Origin: Arthrobacter sp. 9V
GTDB lineage: Bacteria; Actinomycetota; Actinomycetes; Actinomycetales; Micrococcaceae
Reading direction: 5' to 3'
Assembly (NCBI RefSeq): GCF_902506065.1
Contig: NZ_LR732912.1
Coordinates: 4,106,838 to 4,170,837 of the forward strand
DNA: 64,000 nucleotides
Positions 8,344 to 16,258 of the stretch are shown here, piece after piece. Within the stretch, counting starts at the first letter, position 1. The number at the start of each line of letters is the position of its first letter. The notes under the pieces were generated by a model. The model was not told the DNA's origin. It was given only the letters and a program-made list of their open reading frames with translations, and did no database searches. Both the position numbers and the translations under genes were made by a program.

Positions 8344-10365
8344 ATGGCTATAAACAGCGACACAAAACCGTTAACACCGGAAGAGTTACCTGCCGACGAT
8401 CGCTTGGCAGGTACTCCAGCATCAACAAGCCCCGCCCACGCGGAGAAACCTGAAGAAATCATCAGTCTCTCCCCCGACAACGCCACTTTGGCAGCCCTCG
8501 ACGCTGAGGACGGAGGCGCAGAACCCCTTCCCGATTCTGAAGAATACGAACAGATCATGGAAGAGCTGCGCCACGCCAAGACCGAGCAGGCCGTCTCGGC
8601 CCGCCGAAACCGCAAACTTACCCTCGACAAAGTCACCTTCGGGATCACGGGCGCCATCGCCGTCGCCTTCGTGGTCTGGGGCTTTGTGGGACGCGACAGC
8701 CTTTCCGATACCTCCAAAGGCGCCTTGAACTGGGTCATGGAGTACACAGGCTGGCTCTTCATGGTCCTCGCCTCATTGTTCGTCGTCTTCGTCCTGTGGC
8801 TTGCCTTGGGAAAGTTCGGCAACATCCCGCTGGGCAAGGACGGCGAAAAGCCTGAATTCCGGACCGTCTCCTGGGTGGCCATGATGTTTGCCGCCGGCAT
8901 GGGCATCGGGCTCATGTTCTACGGTGTGGCCGAACCGCTGTACCACTACATCTCGCCGCCGCCGGGAACCGTGGACGGCCGCACTCCGGCAGCCATCCAG
9001 ACTGCCATGGCCACGTCCATCTTCCACTGGACCCTGCACCCCTGGGCGATGTACGCCGTAGTCGGCATCGCCATGGCTTACGGCACTTACCGTTTGGGCC
9101 GCAAGCAACTGGTCTCGGCAGCATTCACTTCGCTCTTCGGAATCCGCATGGTGGAAGGGCCCATCGGCAAGTTCATCAACATCCTGGCTATCTTCGCCAC
9201 GCTCTTCGGAACTGCCGCCTCCCTGGGCCTCGGCGCCCTCCAGATCGGCAGTGGCATGACGTCCAACGGCTGGTTGGGTGAAATTGGTACTCCCGTGCTG
9301 GTGGTCATCGTCGCAATCCTCACCTTCTGCTTCGTAGCATCAGCCGTTTCAGGAATCAGCCGCGGCATCCAGTGGCTTTCCAACATCAACATGGTGCTGG
9401 CTGTTGTCCTGGCCATCATTGTGTTCATTGCCGGACCCACCCTGTTCATCCTCAACCTGATCCCTTCAGCCGTGGGTGACTACGCCCGGGACCTGGCCGA
9501 AATGTCCTCCCGCACCGAAGCCGTGGGAGACGACTCACTGCGCAGCTGGATGACCAGCTGGACCATCTTCTACTGGGCCTGGTGGATCTCTTGGACGCCC
9601 TTCGTAGGCATGTTCATCGCCCGCATCAGCCGCGGCCGCACCATCCGCCAGTTCGTCACCGGCGTACTGCTGGTGCCCAGCGTTGTCAGCGTGATCTGGT
9701 TCGGCATCTTCGGCGGTGCCGCGTTCCACGTGCAGCAAGAGGCAGACAAGGCCGGCACCCCCGGCCTGGTAAAGATGGTGGACGGCGCGCCCTCCATCAA
9801 CTTCGACGGCGCACTCTTTGATCTGATCAAGAACCTCGGCATGCCTGGCTGGCTTACCGGAGCCGTCATTGTGCTGGCCATGGTCCTGGTGGCAATCTTC
9901 TTCATCACCGGCGCGGACGCCGCGTCCATTGTGATGGGGTCCCTCAGCTCAAATGGCGCGGAGCACCCGCGCCGGGGAGTGGTGATCTTCTGGGGAAGCC
10001 TTACCGGTGCAGTTGCCGCAGTCATGCTCCTGGCCGGCGGTGATGAACCATCAGAAGCATTATCCGGCCTGCAGAGAGTGACAATTGTGGCCGCCCTGCC
10101 GTTTGTGATCGTCATGCTGTTGCTCTGTTTCGCACTGGTCAAGGACCTTCGCCGCGACCCCCTGCAACTGCACAAACGCTTGGCCACCTCAGTGGTGGAA
10201 CGAGCCATCCGCACCGGTGTTGAGCAGCACGGCGGGGTTCAGTTCGATCTCGTCACCAAGCACGAGTGCGCGGAAAAGTGCACAGAGTCCGATTGCGCCG
10301 GGGGAACACCCACCGGAACCATCCCCCTGGTGGGCAAACCATCTCAGGACTCCGAGCCCAAGTAA
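8344..10365 (+). CDS. BCCT-family betaine/choline-type transporter
   Basis: A 673-aa secondary transporter with about 12 membrane segments and a long acidic cytoplasmic N-terminus (about 95 residues). The family signature region is clear: MFAAGMGIGLMFYGVAEPL in TM3 and the aromatic TM8 stretch FYWAWWISWTPFVGMFIARI. BCCT carriers take up quaternary amines such as glycine betaine, choline or carnitine with Na+ or H+. Two earlier ATGs (8299, 8317) lack ribosome sites. The cytoplasmic tail holds CAEKCTESDC, a cysteine cluster. The gene follows the demethylation genes, so uptake of betaine or dimethylglycine as carbon source is the likely role, rather than osmoprotection alone. Confidence 0.93.
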   Translation: MAINSDTKPLTPEELPADDRLAGTPASTSPAHAEKPEEIISLSPDNATLAALDAEDGGAEPLPDSEEYEQIMEELRHAKTEQAVSARRNRKLTLDKVTFGITGAIAVAFVVWGFVGRDSLSDTSKGALNWVMEYTGWLFMVLASLFVVFVLWLALGKFGNIPLGKDGEKPEFRTVSWVAMMFAAGMGIGLMFYGVAEPLYHYISPPPGTVDGRTPAAIQTAMATSIFHWTLHPWAMYAVVGIAMAYGTYRLGRKQLVSAAFTSLFGIRMVEGPIGKFINILAIFATLFGTAASLGLGALQIGSGMTSNGWLGEIGTPVLVVIVAILTFCFVASAVSGISRGIQWLSNINMVLAVVLAIIVFIAGPTLFILNLIPSAVGDYARDLAEMSSRTEAVGDDSLRSWMTSWTIFYWAWWISWTPFVGMFIARISRGRTIRQFVTGVLLVPSVVSVIWFGIFGGAAFHVQQEADKAGTPGLVKMVDGAPSINFDGALFDLIKNLGMPGWLTGAVIVLAMVLVAIFFITGADAASIVMGSLSSNGAEHPRRGVVIFWGSLTGAVAAVMLLAGGDEPSEALSGLQRVTIVAALPFVIVMLLLCFALVKDLRRDPLQLHKRLATSVVERAIRTGVEQHGGVQFDLVTKHECAEKCTESDCAGGTPTGTIPLVGKPSQDSEPK

Positions 10366-10408
10366 CCGGCCTTTAGCCAGCCCCATTCACACGTCAGGAA
10401 GGTCCACC

Positions 10409-10621
10409 ATGCCCAACACGTCTGCCCAAAGCACCCTCCGCCTCAGCACCCAGCCCAGCAGCAACACCCAGCCCAGCCGCAACACCCAGCCCAGCGAGGA
10501 TGTGACGCTCACCCTGGACTCGTCCAAACCCTTGACCGTCCGCATTGAGCTGGACCACTGCCCTTGCGGCTCGGAACACCACCGGACCGGGTCCTACACC
10601 GACAGCGACTTCAGCCGCTAA
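10409..10621 (+). CDS. Small Cys/His-containing protein after the BCCT carrier
   Basis: A 70-aa protein of unknown function. It starts 43 nt after the carrier gene with AGGAAGG 7 nt before the ATG, so it is very likely translated and co-transcribed. The N-terminal third is a low-complexity run with three TQPS repeats and is predicted to be disordered. The C-terminal half (VTLTLDSSKPLTVRIELDHC) looks like beta strands and ends in DHCPCGSEHH, a compact Cys/His group that could bind a metal. No signal peptide or membrane segment is visible. The carrier itself ends in a Cys-rich tail, so a regulatory or metal-sensing partner of the carrier is possible but unproven. Confidence 0.7.
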   Translation: MPNTSAQSTLRLSTQPSSNTQPSRNTQPSEDVTLTLDSSKPLTVRIELDHCPCGSEHHRTGSYTDSDFSR

Positions 10622-10632
10622 CAGCAACACAC

Positions 10633-10673
10633 AACAAAGCAGGCGCCGGATCTGATCCGGCGCCTGCTTTGTT
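10633..10673. terminator. Bidirectional intrinsic terminator
   Basis: A perfect 19-bp stem (10633-10651 with 10655-10673) closes a 3-nt loop. The outer ends are AACAAA/TTTGTT. It separates the BCCT operon from the convergent fasciclin gene and would work in both directions. Confidence 0.9.
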
Positions 10674-10724
10674 GTTAGTACTGCGTTGTGTTCTTACCGC
10701 GTGGTGTCTCTAAAGCCCTATGGC

Positions 10725-11417
10725 TTATTTGGGCATCAGCACCGAGTCGATCAGGTAGACCGTGGCGTTGGCGGTGTGAACGCCACCGCAGATCACGTTG
10801 GCGCCGTCAACCGTGAGGGCGTCCTTGGAACCGGCTACGGTCACTTCGCCACCCTGGACAGTCTTGTGGGTGCCCACAATCTGGTCCGGGGTCAGCTGGC
10901 CGGGGACTACGTGGTAGGTGAGAATCTTGCTCAGCAGGGCATCGTCCGTCTTGAGCGTCTCGATTGTTGCGGGGTCGATCTTGGCGAAAGCATCGTCAAC
11001 CGGTGCGAACACCGTGAATTCGCTGCCGTTCAGGGTGGAAACCAGGTCAACCTTGGGGTTGAGCTTTCCCGAAACAGCGGCGGTCAGGGTCTTGAGCAGC
11101 GGGTTGTTCGATGCTGCTACAGCTACCGGATCCTGGGCCATGCCTACTACTGAGCCGGAACCGTCCGGAACCTGTGAGGCGTAGCCGGCGCAGCCGGGGC
11201 CAACAAGGTCACGGGCCGGGTCCATGGCGGTGCTTGCCATGGCCGAGGAGGACGGCGACGGTGCCATCGACGACGGAGCCGCCATGGATGTTTCCGGGGC
11301 AGCAGATGATGCAGCCGGGGTGCTGGAGGTGCTGGAACCGCCACAGCCGGTAAGTCCGAGAAGGGCGGCTGCAGTGAGGCCAACGAAGGCGAGGGCGGGG
11401 CGCTTTGTGGACAACAT
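10725..11417 (-). CDS. Fasciclin-domain lipoprotein
   Basis: A 230-aa exported protein. The start (ATG at 11417) has AAGGAG six nucleotides upstream; a longer frame to 11516 lacks a ribosome site. Residues 1-24 form a lipoprotein signal peptide with lipobox LTGC. A Ser/Ala/Pro/Met-rich linker follows, then one FAS1 domain with NPLLKTLTAAV, FTVFAPVDDAFAKI, YHVVPGQL and the terminal VYLIDSVLMPK. The family includes mycobacterial MPT70/MPT83 and mediates adhesion or envelope interactions. It is a single-gene unit, convergent with the BCCT operon. Confidence 0.92.
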   Translation of the reverse strand: MLSTKRPALAFVGLTAAALLGLTGCGGSSTSSTPAASSAAPETSMAAPSSMAPSPSSSAMASTAMDPARDLVGPGCAGYASQVPDGSGSVVGMAQDPVAVAASNNPLLKTLTAAVSGKLNPKVDLVSTLNGSEFTVFAPVDDAFAKIDPATIETLKTDDALLSKILTYHVVPGQLTPDQIVGTHKTVQGGEVTVAGSKDALTVDGANVICGGVHTANATVYLIDSVLMPK

Positions 11418-11567
11418 GTCATTCTCCTTGTTTTTGGAACCAGGGCGTTGGGTCCATTGGTTGGTGGACACGGGCCGCAGGTGATGCTTTTGCTTCACCT
11501 GCGGTTTGTGTCTCACCAGCTATTCGGAGGATGGGACGGGGTGGATGGGTCCGGATTGAAAAAGTTT

Positions 11568-11942
11568 TTAAAAGTACGGCTTGGTGATCAGCTCCAGGGC
11601 ATGTCCGGCCGGGTCTTTGAAGTAGACGCCACGGCCGCCGTGTTCGGTGTTTGTCTCGCCCGGGCGGGTCATTTGGGGATCCGCCCAGTGCTCGACGCCG
11701 TCACTCACCAGGCGCTCATAGGCGCGGTCAAAGTGGGCGTCGTCAACCAGGAAGGCATAGTGCTGCATCTGGATGTCCACCGGGGGCTCGGCGAATTGCA
11801 GCATCACCCCGCCGGCAAGCGTGAGGTTGGTGAAGGGTCCCCAGCTCGGGGCTTCCTCAGCCTCAAGGAGGGAACGGTAGAACTCCGCGGACACGGTACG
11901 GTCCAGGGACGCGATGATGGTGTGGTTGAAAAGTGCAGGCAT
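11568..11942 (-). CDS. VOC/glyoxalase-fold protein
   Basis: A 124-aa single-module vicinal-oxygen-chelate protein. Typical features are NHTIIASLD at the start, LEAEEAPSWGPFTNL, LVDDAHFDRAYERL and the ending GRGVYFKDPAGHALELIT. The ATG at 11942 has AAAGGAG upstream. The family covers glyoxalases, dioxygenases and antibiotic-binding proteins; nothing here tells which. The His/Glu metal positions are only partly conserved (H in NHTII, E in ALELIT), so a metalloenzyme role is possible but open. It stands alone on the minus strand. Confidence 0.8.
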   Translation of the reverse strand: MPALFNHTIIASLDRTVSAEFYRSLLEAEEAPSWGPFTNLTLAGGVMLQFAEPPVDIQMQHYAFLVDDAHFDRAYERLVSDGVEHWADPQMTRPGETNTEHGGRGVYFKDPAGHALELITKPYF

Positions 11943-12124
11943 GAAGAACTCCTTTGTGTGTGGGTGTTGTCGATGGGTTTGGCGTTTCATCGATCCACAA
12001 GGAGGAGCCCTGGCGCGCGTCAGAGGTCGGCCGGGTAGCCGATCCGTGCAGGGCCGAAGCCCGATCCGGTCATCACGCTGGCCAGTCTAGCGGAGTGCCG
12101 CGCCCCAATGACAGGATGGTCCGC

Positions 12125-12697
12125 ATGGCTATCGAGGTTCGACCCGCAACGGTGTTCGATGACGTGAAGGCCATGGTGGGGCCCAAGAGCCCCGACTCCA
12201 ACGTGTGCTGGTGCCTGAGTTACCGGATCCCGTCGAAATTGAACCAGGAGCTCCAGAAGCAGGAGCGCGGGAAGTACGTGAAGAACCTGGTGGCCGAGGA
12301 CCCGCCCCCTGGCGTTTTGGCTTACGACGGCGATCAAGTAGTTGGGTGGGCAGCGGTCCACCCACGCGCGGACACCACTTTTGCGAAGAACCGCAAGATC
12401 CCCCATGTGGATGAAAGCAAGGTGTGGTCTGTCTGGTGCATCCGGGTGCGGCCCGGGCACCGGGGTAAAGGCATCTCCCACGAACTCCTGCGCGGTGCAA
12501 TCGACTTCGCCAAGAGCCACGGTGCGCCCGCCATTGAGGGGTATCCCGTGGACAACAAGGGCGGAAAAGTTGATCTGACCATGGCCTACGTGGGCACCCG
12601 CAGGTTGTTCGAGAAGGCCGGGTTCAAGAAGGTTGCCGAAACCACCTCAGTGCTTAACGGTTTCCCGCGAGTTCTGATGCGCCTGGACCTGAGCTAG
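12125..12697 (+). CDS. GNAT-family N-acetyltransferase
   Basis: A 190-aa protein. The acetyl-CoA loop is visible as IRVRPGHRGKGISHELL (an R/Q-x-x-G-x-G/A variant), with the preceding beta strand VWCIRV and the late ARRLFEKAGF-like stretch (GTRRLFEKAGFKKV). N-terminal CWCLSYRI is typical of a GNAT subgroup found in actinobacteria. The substrate is unknown. ATG 12125 is chosen because AGGATGG is placed upstream; ATG 12116 is possible. Its 3' end overlaps the convergent IclR gene by 44 bp. Confidence 0.82.
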   Translation: MAIEVRPATVFDDVKAMVGPKSPDSNVCWCLSYRIPSKLNQELQKQERGKYVKNLVAEDPPPGVLAYDGDQVVGWAAVHPRADTTFAKNRKIPHVDESKVWSVWCIRVRPGHRGKGISHELLRGAIDFAKSHGAPAIEGYPVDNKGGKVDLTMAYVGTRRLFEKAGFKKVAETTSVLNGFPRVLMRLDLS

Positions 12698-13457
12698 CTC
12701 CCTGCAACCGCGCGCTCATTCGGTGCGCTTCCTCGAGCAACAATTTGCCCAGGAAAGCCTGGCGGTCCGGCCGGAAGCGCGGTTCGATCCCCGTTAAGGA
12801 GAGAGCCCACGCCGGCCGTCCCTGCTGGTCAAACACCGCAGCACCCATGCCCCAGCTGCCTTCCAGGATCAGCCCGGGATTGACCGAGTAGCCCGCCAGC
12901 CGGGTCTGCGCCAGATTCTCCCGCACCACATCGGCGGGATGTCCCACGGCAAACTCGCCGGCATGTGAAGGCCAGTCATTCAGTAGTGATTCCTGTTCGT
13001 CCGGAGGCAGGAAAGCCATAATGGCTGTGCCGGCAGATGCCACGCCCAGCGGAAAGCGCACGCCTTCATGCAGCACGAAGGACCGCACGGGGAAGGAGCC
13101 TTCTTCGCGCAGCACACACACCGTTTCGTTCCCGCGGCGGATGGAGAAAAAGGCGCTCTCCCCCGTCTCGGCAGCCAACCTGCGCAGTGCGGGCCGGGCA
13201 ATGTCCTCCATGGGGAACCGTGCAGCAGCCACCGAGCCCAGCAGGAAGATCTCCGGCCCCAATACCCACTTTCCGGAGGCGGAGTCATGTTCCAGCAAAC
13301 CTTCCGCAGCCAAGGACGTCAGCAGCCGGTGAACGGTGGGCCGGGTCAGGCCGGATTCGCGCACCAAACCCGCCAATGAGGTGCCTTCCGGTTTCCGCCC
13401 CACCAGCCGAAGCAGCAAGGCTGCCCTGCCTACGACTTGTGCTCCCTGAACCACCAC
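12654..13457 (-). CDS. IclR-family regulator of the CoA-transferase operon
   Basis: A 267-aa protein with winged HTH (SLAGLVRESGLTRPTVHRLL) and IclR effector domain (VCVLREEGSFPVRSF, GVASAGTAIMAFL, GLILEGSWGMGAAVF). The start is taken as GTG 13457 because AGGAGG lies 5 nt upstream. An in-frame ATG at 13481 has no ribosome site and would overlap the palindrome TCCACAATGTGGA. Divergently transcribed from the CoA-transferase/thiolase genes, with a matching palindrome in their promoter, it very likely regulates them and itself. Members such as PcaR/CatR respond to aromatic-pathway intermediates, but here a 3-oxoacid is equally possible. Confidence 0.88.
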   Translation of the reverse strand: MVVQGAQVVGRAALLLRLVGRKPEGTSLAGLVRESGLTRPTVHRLLTSLAAEGLLEHDSASGKWVLGPEIFLLGSVAAARFPMEDIARPALRRLAAETGESAFFSIRRGNETVCVLREEGSFPVRSFVLHEGVRFPLGVASAGTAIMAFLPPDEQESLLNDWPSHAGEFAVGHPADVVRENLAQTRLAGYSVNPGLILEGSWGMGAAVFDQQGRPAWALSLTGIEPRFRPDRQAFLGKLLLEEAHRMSARLQGASSGPGASELAGNR

Positions 13458-13480
13458 AGCATCCTCCTGAAAAGATTTCA

Positions 13481-13493
13481 TCCACAATGTGGA
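13481..13493. promoter_or_regulatory. Palindromic operator 1 (IclR gene side)
   Basis: TCCACA-A-TGTGGA is a perfect 6-1-6 palindrome 24 nt upstream of the proposed IclR GTG start. A near copy lies at 13594-13606. Confidence 0.6.
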
Positions 13494-13593
13494 CACCTCA
13501 CATCCTAGCGTCCACACCCTGAGTAGGAGAGCCCTAGTGTCGTTGACCAGCCAGCCAAGTAATACCTAGTCTCCTCATCAAGAGACCGCCCAG

Positions 13594-13606
13594 TCCACAA
13601 AGTGGA
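13594..13606. promoter_or_regulatory. Palindromic operator 2 (CoA-transferase side)
   Basis: TCCACAAAGTGGA differs from operator 1 by one base and keeps the TCCAC/GTGGA arms. It lies 33 nt before the CoA-transferase A start, where a bound regulator could affect RNA polymerase. A half site (GTCCACA) occurs near 13511. Confidence 0.6.
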
Positions 13607-13638
13607 TGCTGGAGTCAGAACTCAATGAGGAGCACAGT

Positions 13639-14355
13639 ATGGCCAAGATCCACCAGAGCGCAGCGCAAGCGCTCCATGACCTGATGGCAGACGGCCTGAC
13701 AATCGCCGTCGGCGGTTTTGGCCTGAGCGGCATCCCCGCGGACTTGATCGACGCCGTTCGTGAATCGGGGGCCAAGGACCTCACCATCGTTTCCAACAAC
13801 ATGGGCGTGGACGGCAAGGGGCTTGGTGTCCTGATTGAGGCGGGCCAGGTCCGCAAGGTCATCGCTTCCTACGTGGGCGAGAACAAGCTCTTCGCCGAGC
13901 AATACCTGGCGGGGAAGCTCGAGGTTGAATTCACCCCGCAGGGCACCCTCGCCGAACGCCTCCGGGCCGGCGGCGCAGGCATTCCCGCCTTCTATACCCG
14001 GACGGGCGTGGGAACCTTGGTTGCCGAAGGCAAGCCGCTGGAAGAGTTCGACGGCGTAACCTACGTCCGCGAGCGCGCCATCACCGCCGACGTCGCACTG
14101 GTTCATGCACACACTGCCGATACTGACGGCAACCTGATCTACCGCTACACGGCGCGGAACTTTAATCCGGTGGTGGCTACCGCCGGGGCAGTGACCATCG
14201 CCGAGGCCGAGGTCATTGTGCAGCCGGGCGAACTGGATCCCAACCACATCGTCACCCCCGGAGTGTATGTGCAGCGGCTGGTTCAGGCCACGGATCGGGT
14301 CAAGGACATTGAACAGCGCACGGTCCGCCAGCGGGCAGAATCCCTCACGGTTTAG
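13639..14355 (+). CDS. scoA: 3-oxoacid CoA-transferase subunit A
   Basis: A 238-aa protein with the subunit A glycine motif VGGFGLSGIPADLIDAV and the core VSNNMGVDGKGLGVLI. It works with the next gene to move CoA from succinyl-CoA to a 3-oxoacid such as acetoacetate or 3-oxoadipate. The start with GAGGAG upstream is at 13639; a longer frame from 13606 begins inside the operator. It is first in a three-gene operon with subunit B and a thiolase. PcaI of the beta-ketoadipate pathway is the alternative reading, but the thiolase type argues for short-chain or ketone-body substrates. Confidence 0.88.
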   Translation: MAKIHQSAAQALHDLMADGLTIAVGGFGLSGIPADLIDAVRESGAKDLTIVSNNMGVDGKGLGVLIEAGQVRKVIASYVGENKLFAEQYLAGKLEVEFTPQGTLAERLRAGGAGIPAFYTRTGVGTLVAEGKPLEEFDGVTYVRERAITADVALVHAHTADTDGNLIYRYTARNFNPVVATAGAVTIAEAEVIVQPGELDPNHIVTPGVYVQRLVQATDRVKDIEQRTVRQRAESLTV

Positions 14356-14375
14356 AAGCAAAGGAGCTCATCACC

Positions 14376-15047
14376 ATGGCATGGACACGAGATCAAATGG
14401 CCGCCATCGCGGCCGAAGAATTGAACGACGGCGACTACGTCAACCTGGGCATCGGCATTCCCACGCTGGTTGCCAATAACCTGCCCGACGGCGTGCGGAT
14501 GGTCCTCCAAAGCGAGAACGGCCTGCTGGGAATGGGTCCTTTTCCCTATGAGGGCGAGGAAGATGCCGACCTTATCAACGCGGGAAAGCAGACTGTCACC
14601 ATCACTCCCGGCGGGAGCATTTTCGACTCCGCCACCTCGTTCGGCATGATCCGTGGCGGGCACGTGAAGGTGGCCATCCTGGGTGCCATGCAGGTTTCCG
14701 GCTCAGGGGACCTGGCCAACTGGACCATCCCCGGCAAGATGGTCAAGGGCATGGGCGGAGCCATGGATTTGGTGGCCGGGACTCCACGGGTGGTGGTCCT
14801 CACCGAGCACAACGCCAAGGATGGTTCGGCCAAGATCGTCACCGAATGCACGCTCCCGCTCACTGGGCTGAAGTGCGTTGACCGGATCATCACGGACCTG
14901 GCCGTTTTTGACATCGAAGAAGCACGACTGCTGCTGACCCGGCTCGCCCCGGGCGTCACGGTGGAAGAGATCCGCGGCAAGACCGATGCACAGTTCAGCG
15001 TGGCGCTGACGTCAAAGGAACACACGCTTGAAGGAGCACGCGCATGA
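14376..15047 (+). CDS. scoB: 3-oxoacid CoA-transferase subunit B
   Basis: A 223-aa subunit B. The catalytic Glu47 sits in SENGLLGMGPFP, and the entry motif GIGIPTLVANNLP and the downstream GGSIFDSATSFGMIRGGH are both typical. It forms the active site with subunit A. AAAGGAG lies 12 nt before the ATG. The end overlaps the thiolase start by 4 nt (ATGA), showing coupled translation. Confidence 0.9.
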   Translation: MAWTRDQMAAIAAEELNDGDYVNLGIGIPTLVANNLPDGVRMVLQSENGLLGMGPFPYEGEEDADLINAGKQTVTITPGGSIFDSATSFGMIRGGHVKVAILGAMQVSGSGDLANWTIPGKMVKGMGGAMDLVAGTPRVVVLTEHNAKDGSAKIVTECTLPLTGLKCVDRIITDLAVFDIEEARLLLTRLAPGVTVEEIRGKTDAQFSVALTSKEHTLEGARA

Positions 15048-16258
15048 GCCTGAAGGAACAGTTTGGCAAAGACATCCTGCTCACGGGGTGGGGCCACAGC
15101 AAGTTCGGGAAGCTGACGGATGACACCCTGGAGTCGCTGATCGTTCAGGTGGCGGGCGAAGCCATCAAGAACTCGGGGCTGGACCCCAAGGACATTGACG
15201 AGATCTACCTCGGGCAGTTCAACTCGGGCATGCAGCCCCTGGGGTTCACGTCGTCGTTGGCGCTTCAGTTGTCCGCAGATCTGGCCAATGTCCCGGCTAC
15301 GCGCACAGAAAACGCCTGCGCTTCGGGGTCGGCGGCTTTCCAACAGGGCGTCAAAGCTGTCCTGGCCGGAACTGCGCGTAACGTCCTGGTGATCGGGGCG
15401 GAGAAAATGACCGACGCCGGCGCGGACGTTGTGGGTGCTGCCCTCCTGGGTGCGTCGTATGAGATGGCCGGCAAAGCCTCCAGCACCGGGTTCACTGGCC
15501 TGTTCGCGGAGGTAGCCAAGCACTACGGGAAGCGCTACGGCGCTGGAATCGGCGGCCCGGGTTTTGAGAACGGCCTCGGCGACGTCCTGGGTTCCATCGC
15601 TGCCAAGAACCACCGGAACGGCATGGACAACCCGTACGCCCAGATGCACCGGGACTTCGGCGAGGAGTTCTGCCGAACCATATCCGAGAAGAACCCCATG
15701 GTGGCCGAGCCCTTGCGCCGCACTGACTGTTCGCCGGTCTCGGACGGTGCTGCCGCCGTCGTACTTTCCACGTCCGCTACCGGAGGCGCAACCGCGCCGG
15801 TGCGCCTGGCCGGTTTCGGTCACGCCAACGACTTCTTCCCGGCGGAGAAGCGCGATCCCACCGAGTTCGCAGCCACCAGGGCTTCCTGGGAACGCGCGTT
15901 CACCATGGCAGGCGTAGGCCTTGAGGGTCTGGACTTCGCCGAGGTGCACGACTGTTTCACCATCGCCGAGCTGATCATGTACGAAGCCATGGGCCTCACT
16001 CCCCGTGGCGAGGGCGCGCGAGCCATTCAGGAAGGCTGGGTTTACAAGGACGGCAAGCTGCCCGTGAACGTCTCCGGTGGACTCAAGGCGAAGGGGCACC
16101 CTGTGGGCGCCACGGGTGTGTCGCAGCATGTGATCGCCGCGATGCAGCTCACGGGGACCGCCGGGGACATGCAATTGCCCAATGCCCGCCGTGGCGCGGT
16201 ACAGAACATGGGCGGCGTAGGCATCGCCAACTATGTGAGCGTGCTGGAGGCGCTGTAA
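15044..16258 (+). CDS. Thiolase of the SCP-x/acetyl-CoA acetyltransferase type
   Basis: A 404-aa thiolase-fold enzyme. The nucleophile Cys92 lies in TENACASGSAA, the second active-site element is AEVHDCFTIAELIMYE and the last is GGLKAKGHPVGATG. The HDCFT form marks the SCP-2/SCP-x-like thiolases, not the classical PcaF/FadA type. It would cleave the 3-oxoacyl-CoA made by the CoA-transferase, releasing acetyl-CoA. The start overlaps the scoB stop. The exact chain length accepted is unknown; acetoacetyl-CoA is the simplest choice. Confidence 0.88.
   Translation: MSLKEQFGKDILLTGWGHSKFGKLTDDTLESLIVQVAGEAIKNSGLDPKDIDEIYLGQFNSGMQPLGFTSSLALQLSADLANVPATRTENACASGSAAFQQGVKAVLAGTARNVLVIGAEKMTDAGADVVGAALLGASYEMAGKASSTGFTGLFAEVAKHYGKRYGAGIGGPGFENGLGDVLGSIAAKNHRNGMDNPYAQMHRDFGEEFCRTISEKNPMVAEPLRRTDCSPVSDGAAAVVLSTSATGGATAPVRLAGFGHANDFFPAEKRDPTEFAATRASWERAFTMAGVGLEGLDFAEVHDCFTIAELIMYEAMGLTPRGEGARAIQEGWVYKDGKLPVNVSGGLKAKGHPVGATGVSQHVIAAMQLTGTAGDMQLPNARRGAVQNMGGVGIANYVSVLEAL

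Noticed and set aside
14546..16174. A 542-codon minus-strand frame opposite scoB and the thiolase
   Set aside because: It covers two overlapping, recognised plus-strand genes and encodes no known domain.
13639..16258. Naming the operon pcaIJF (beta-ketoadipate pathway)
   Set aside because: The thiolase has the HDCFT form of SCP-x-like enzymes, and no other aromatic-pathway gene is near, so a neutral 3-oxoacid assignment was used.
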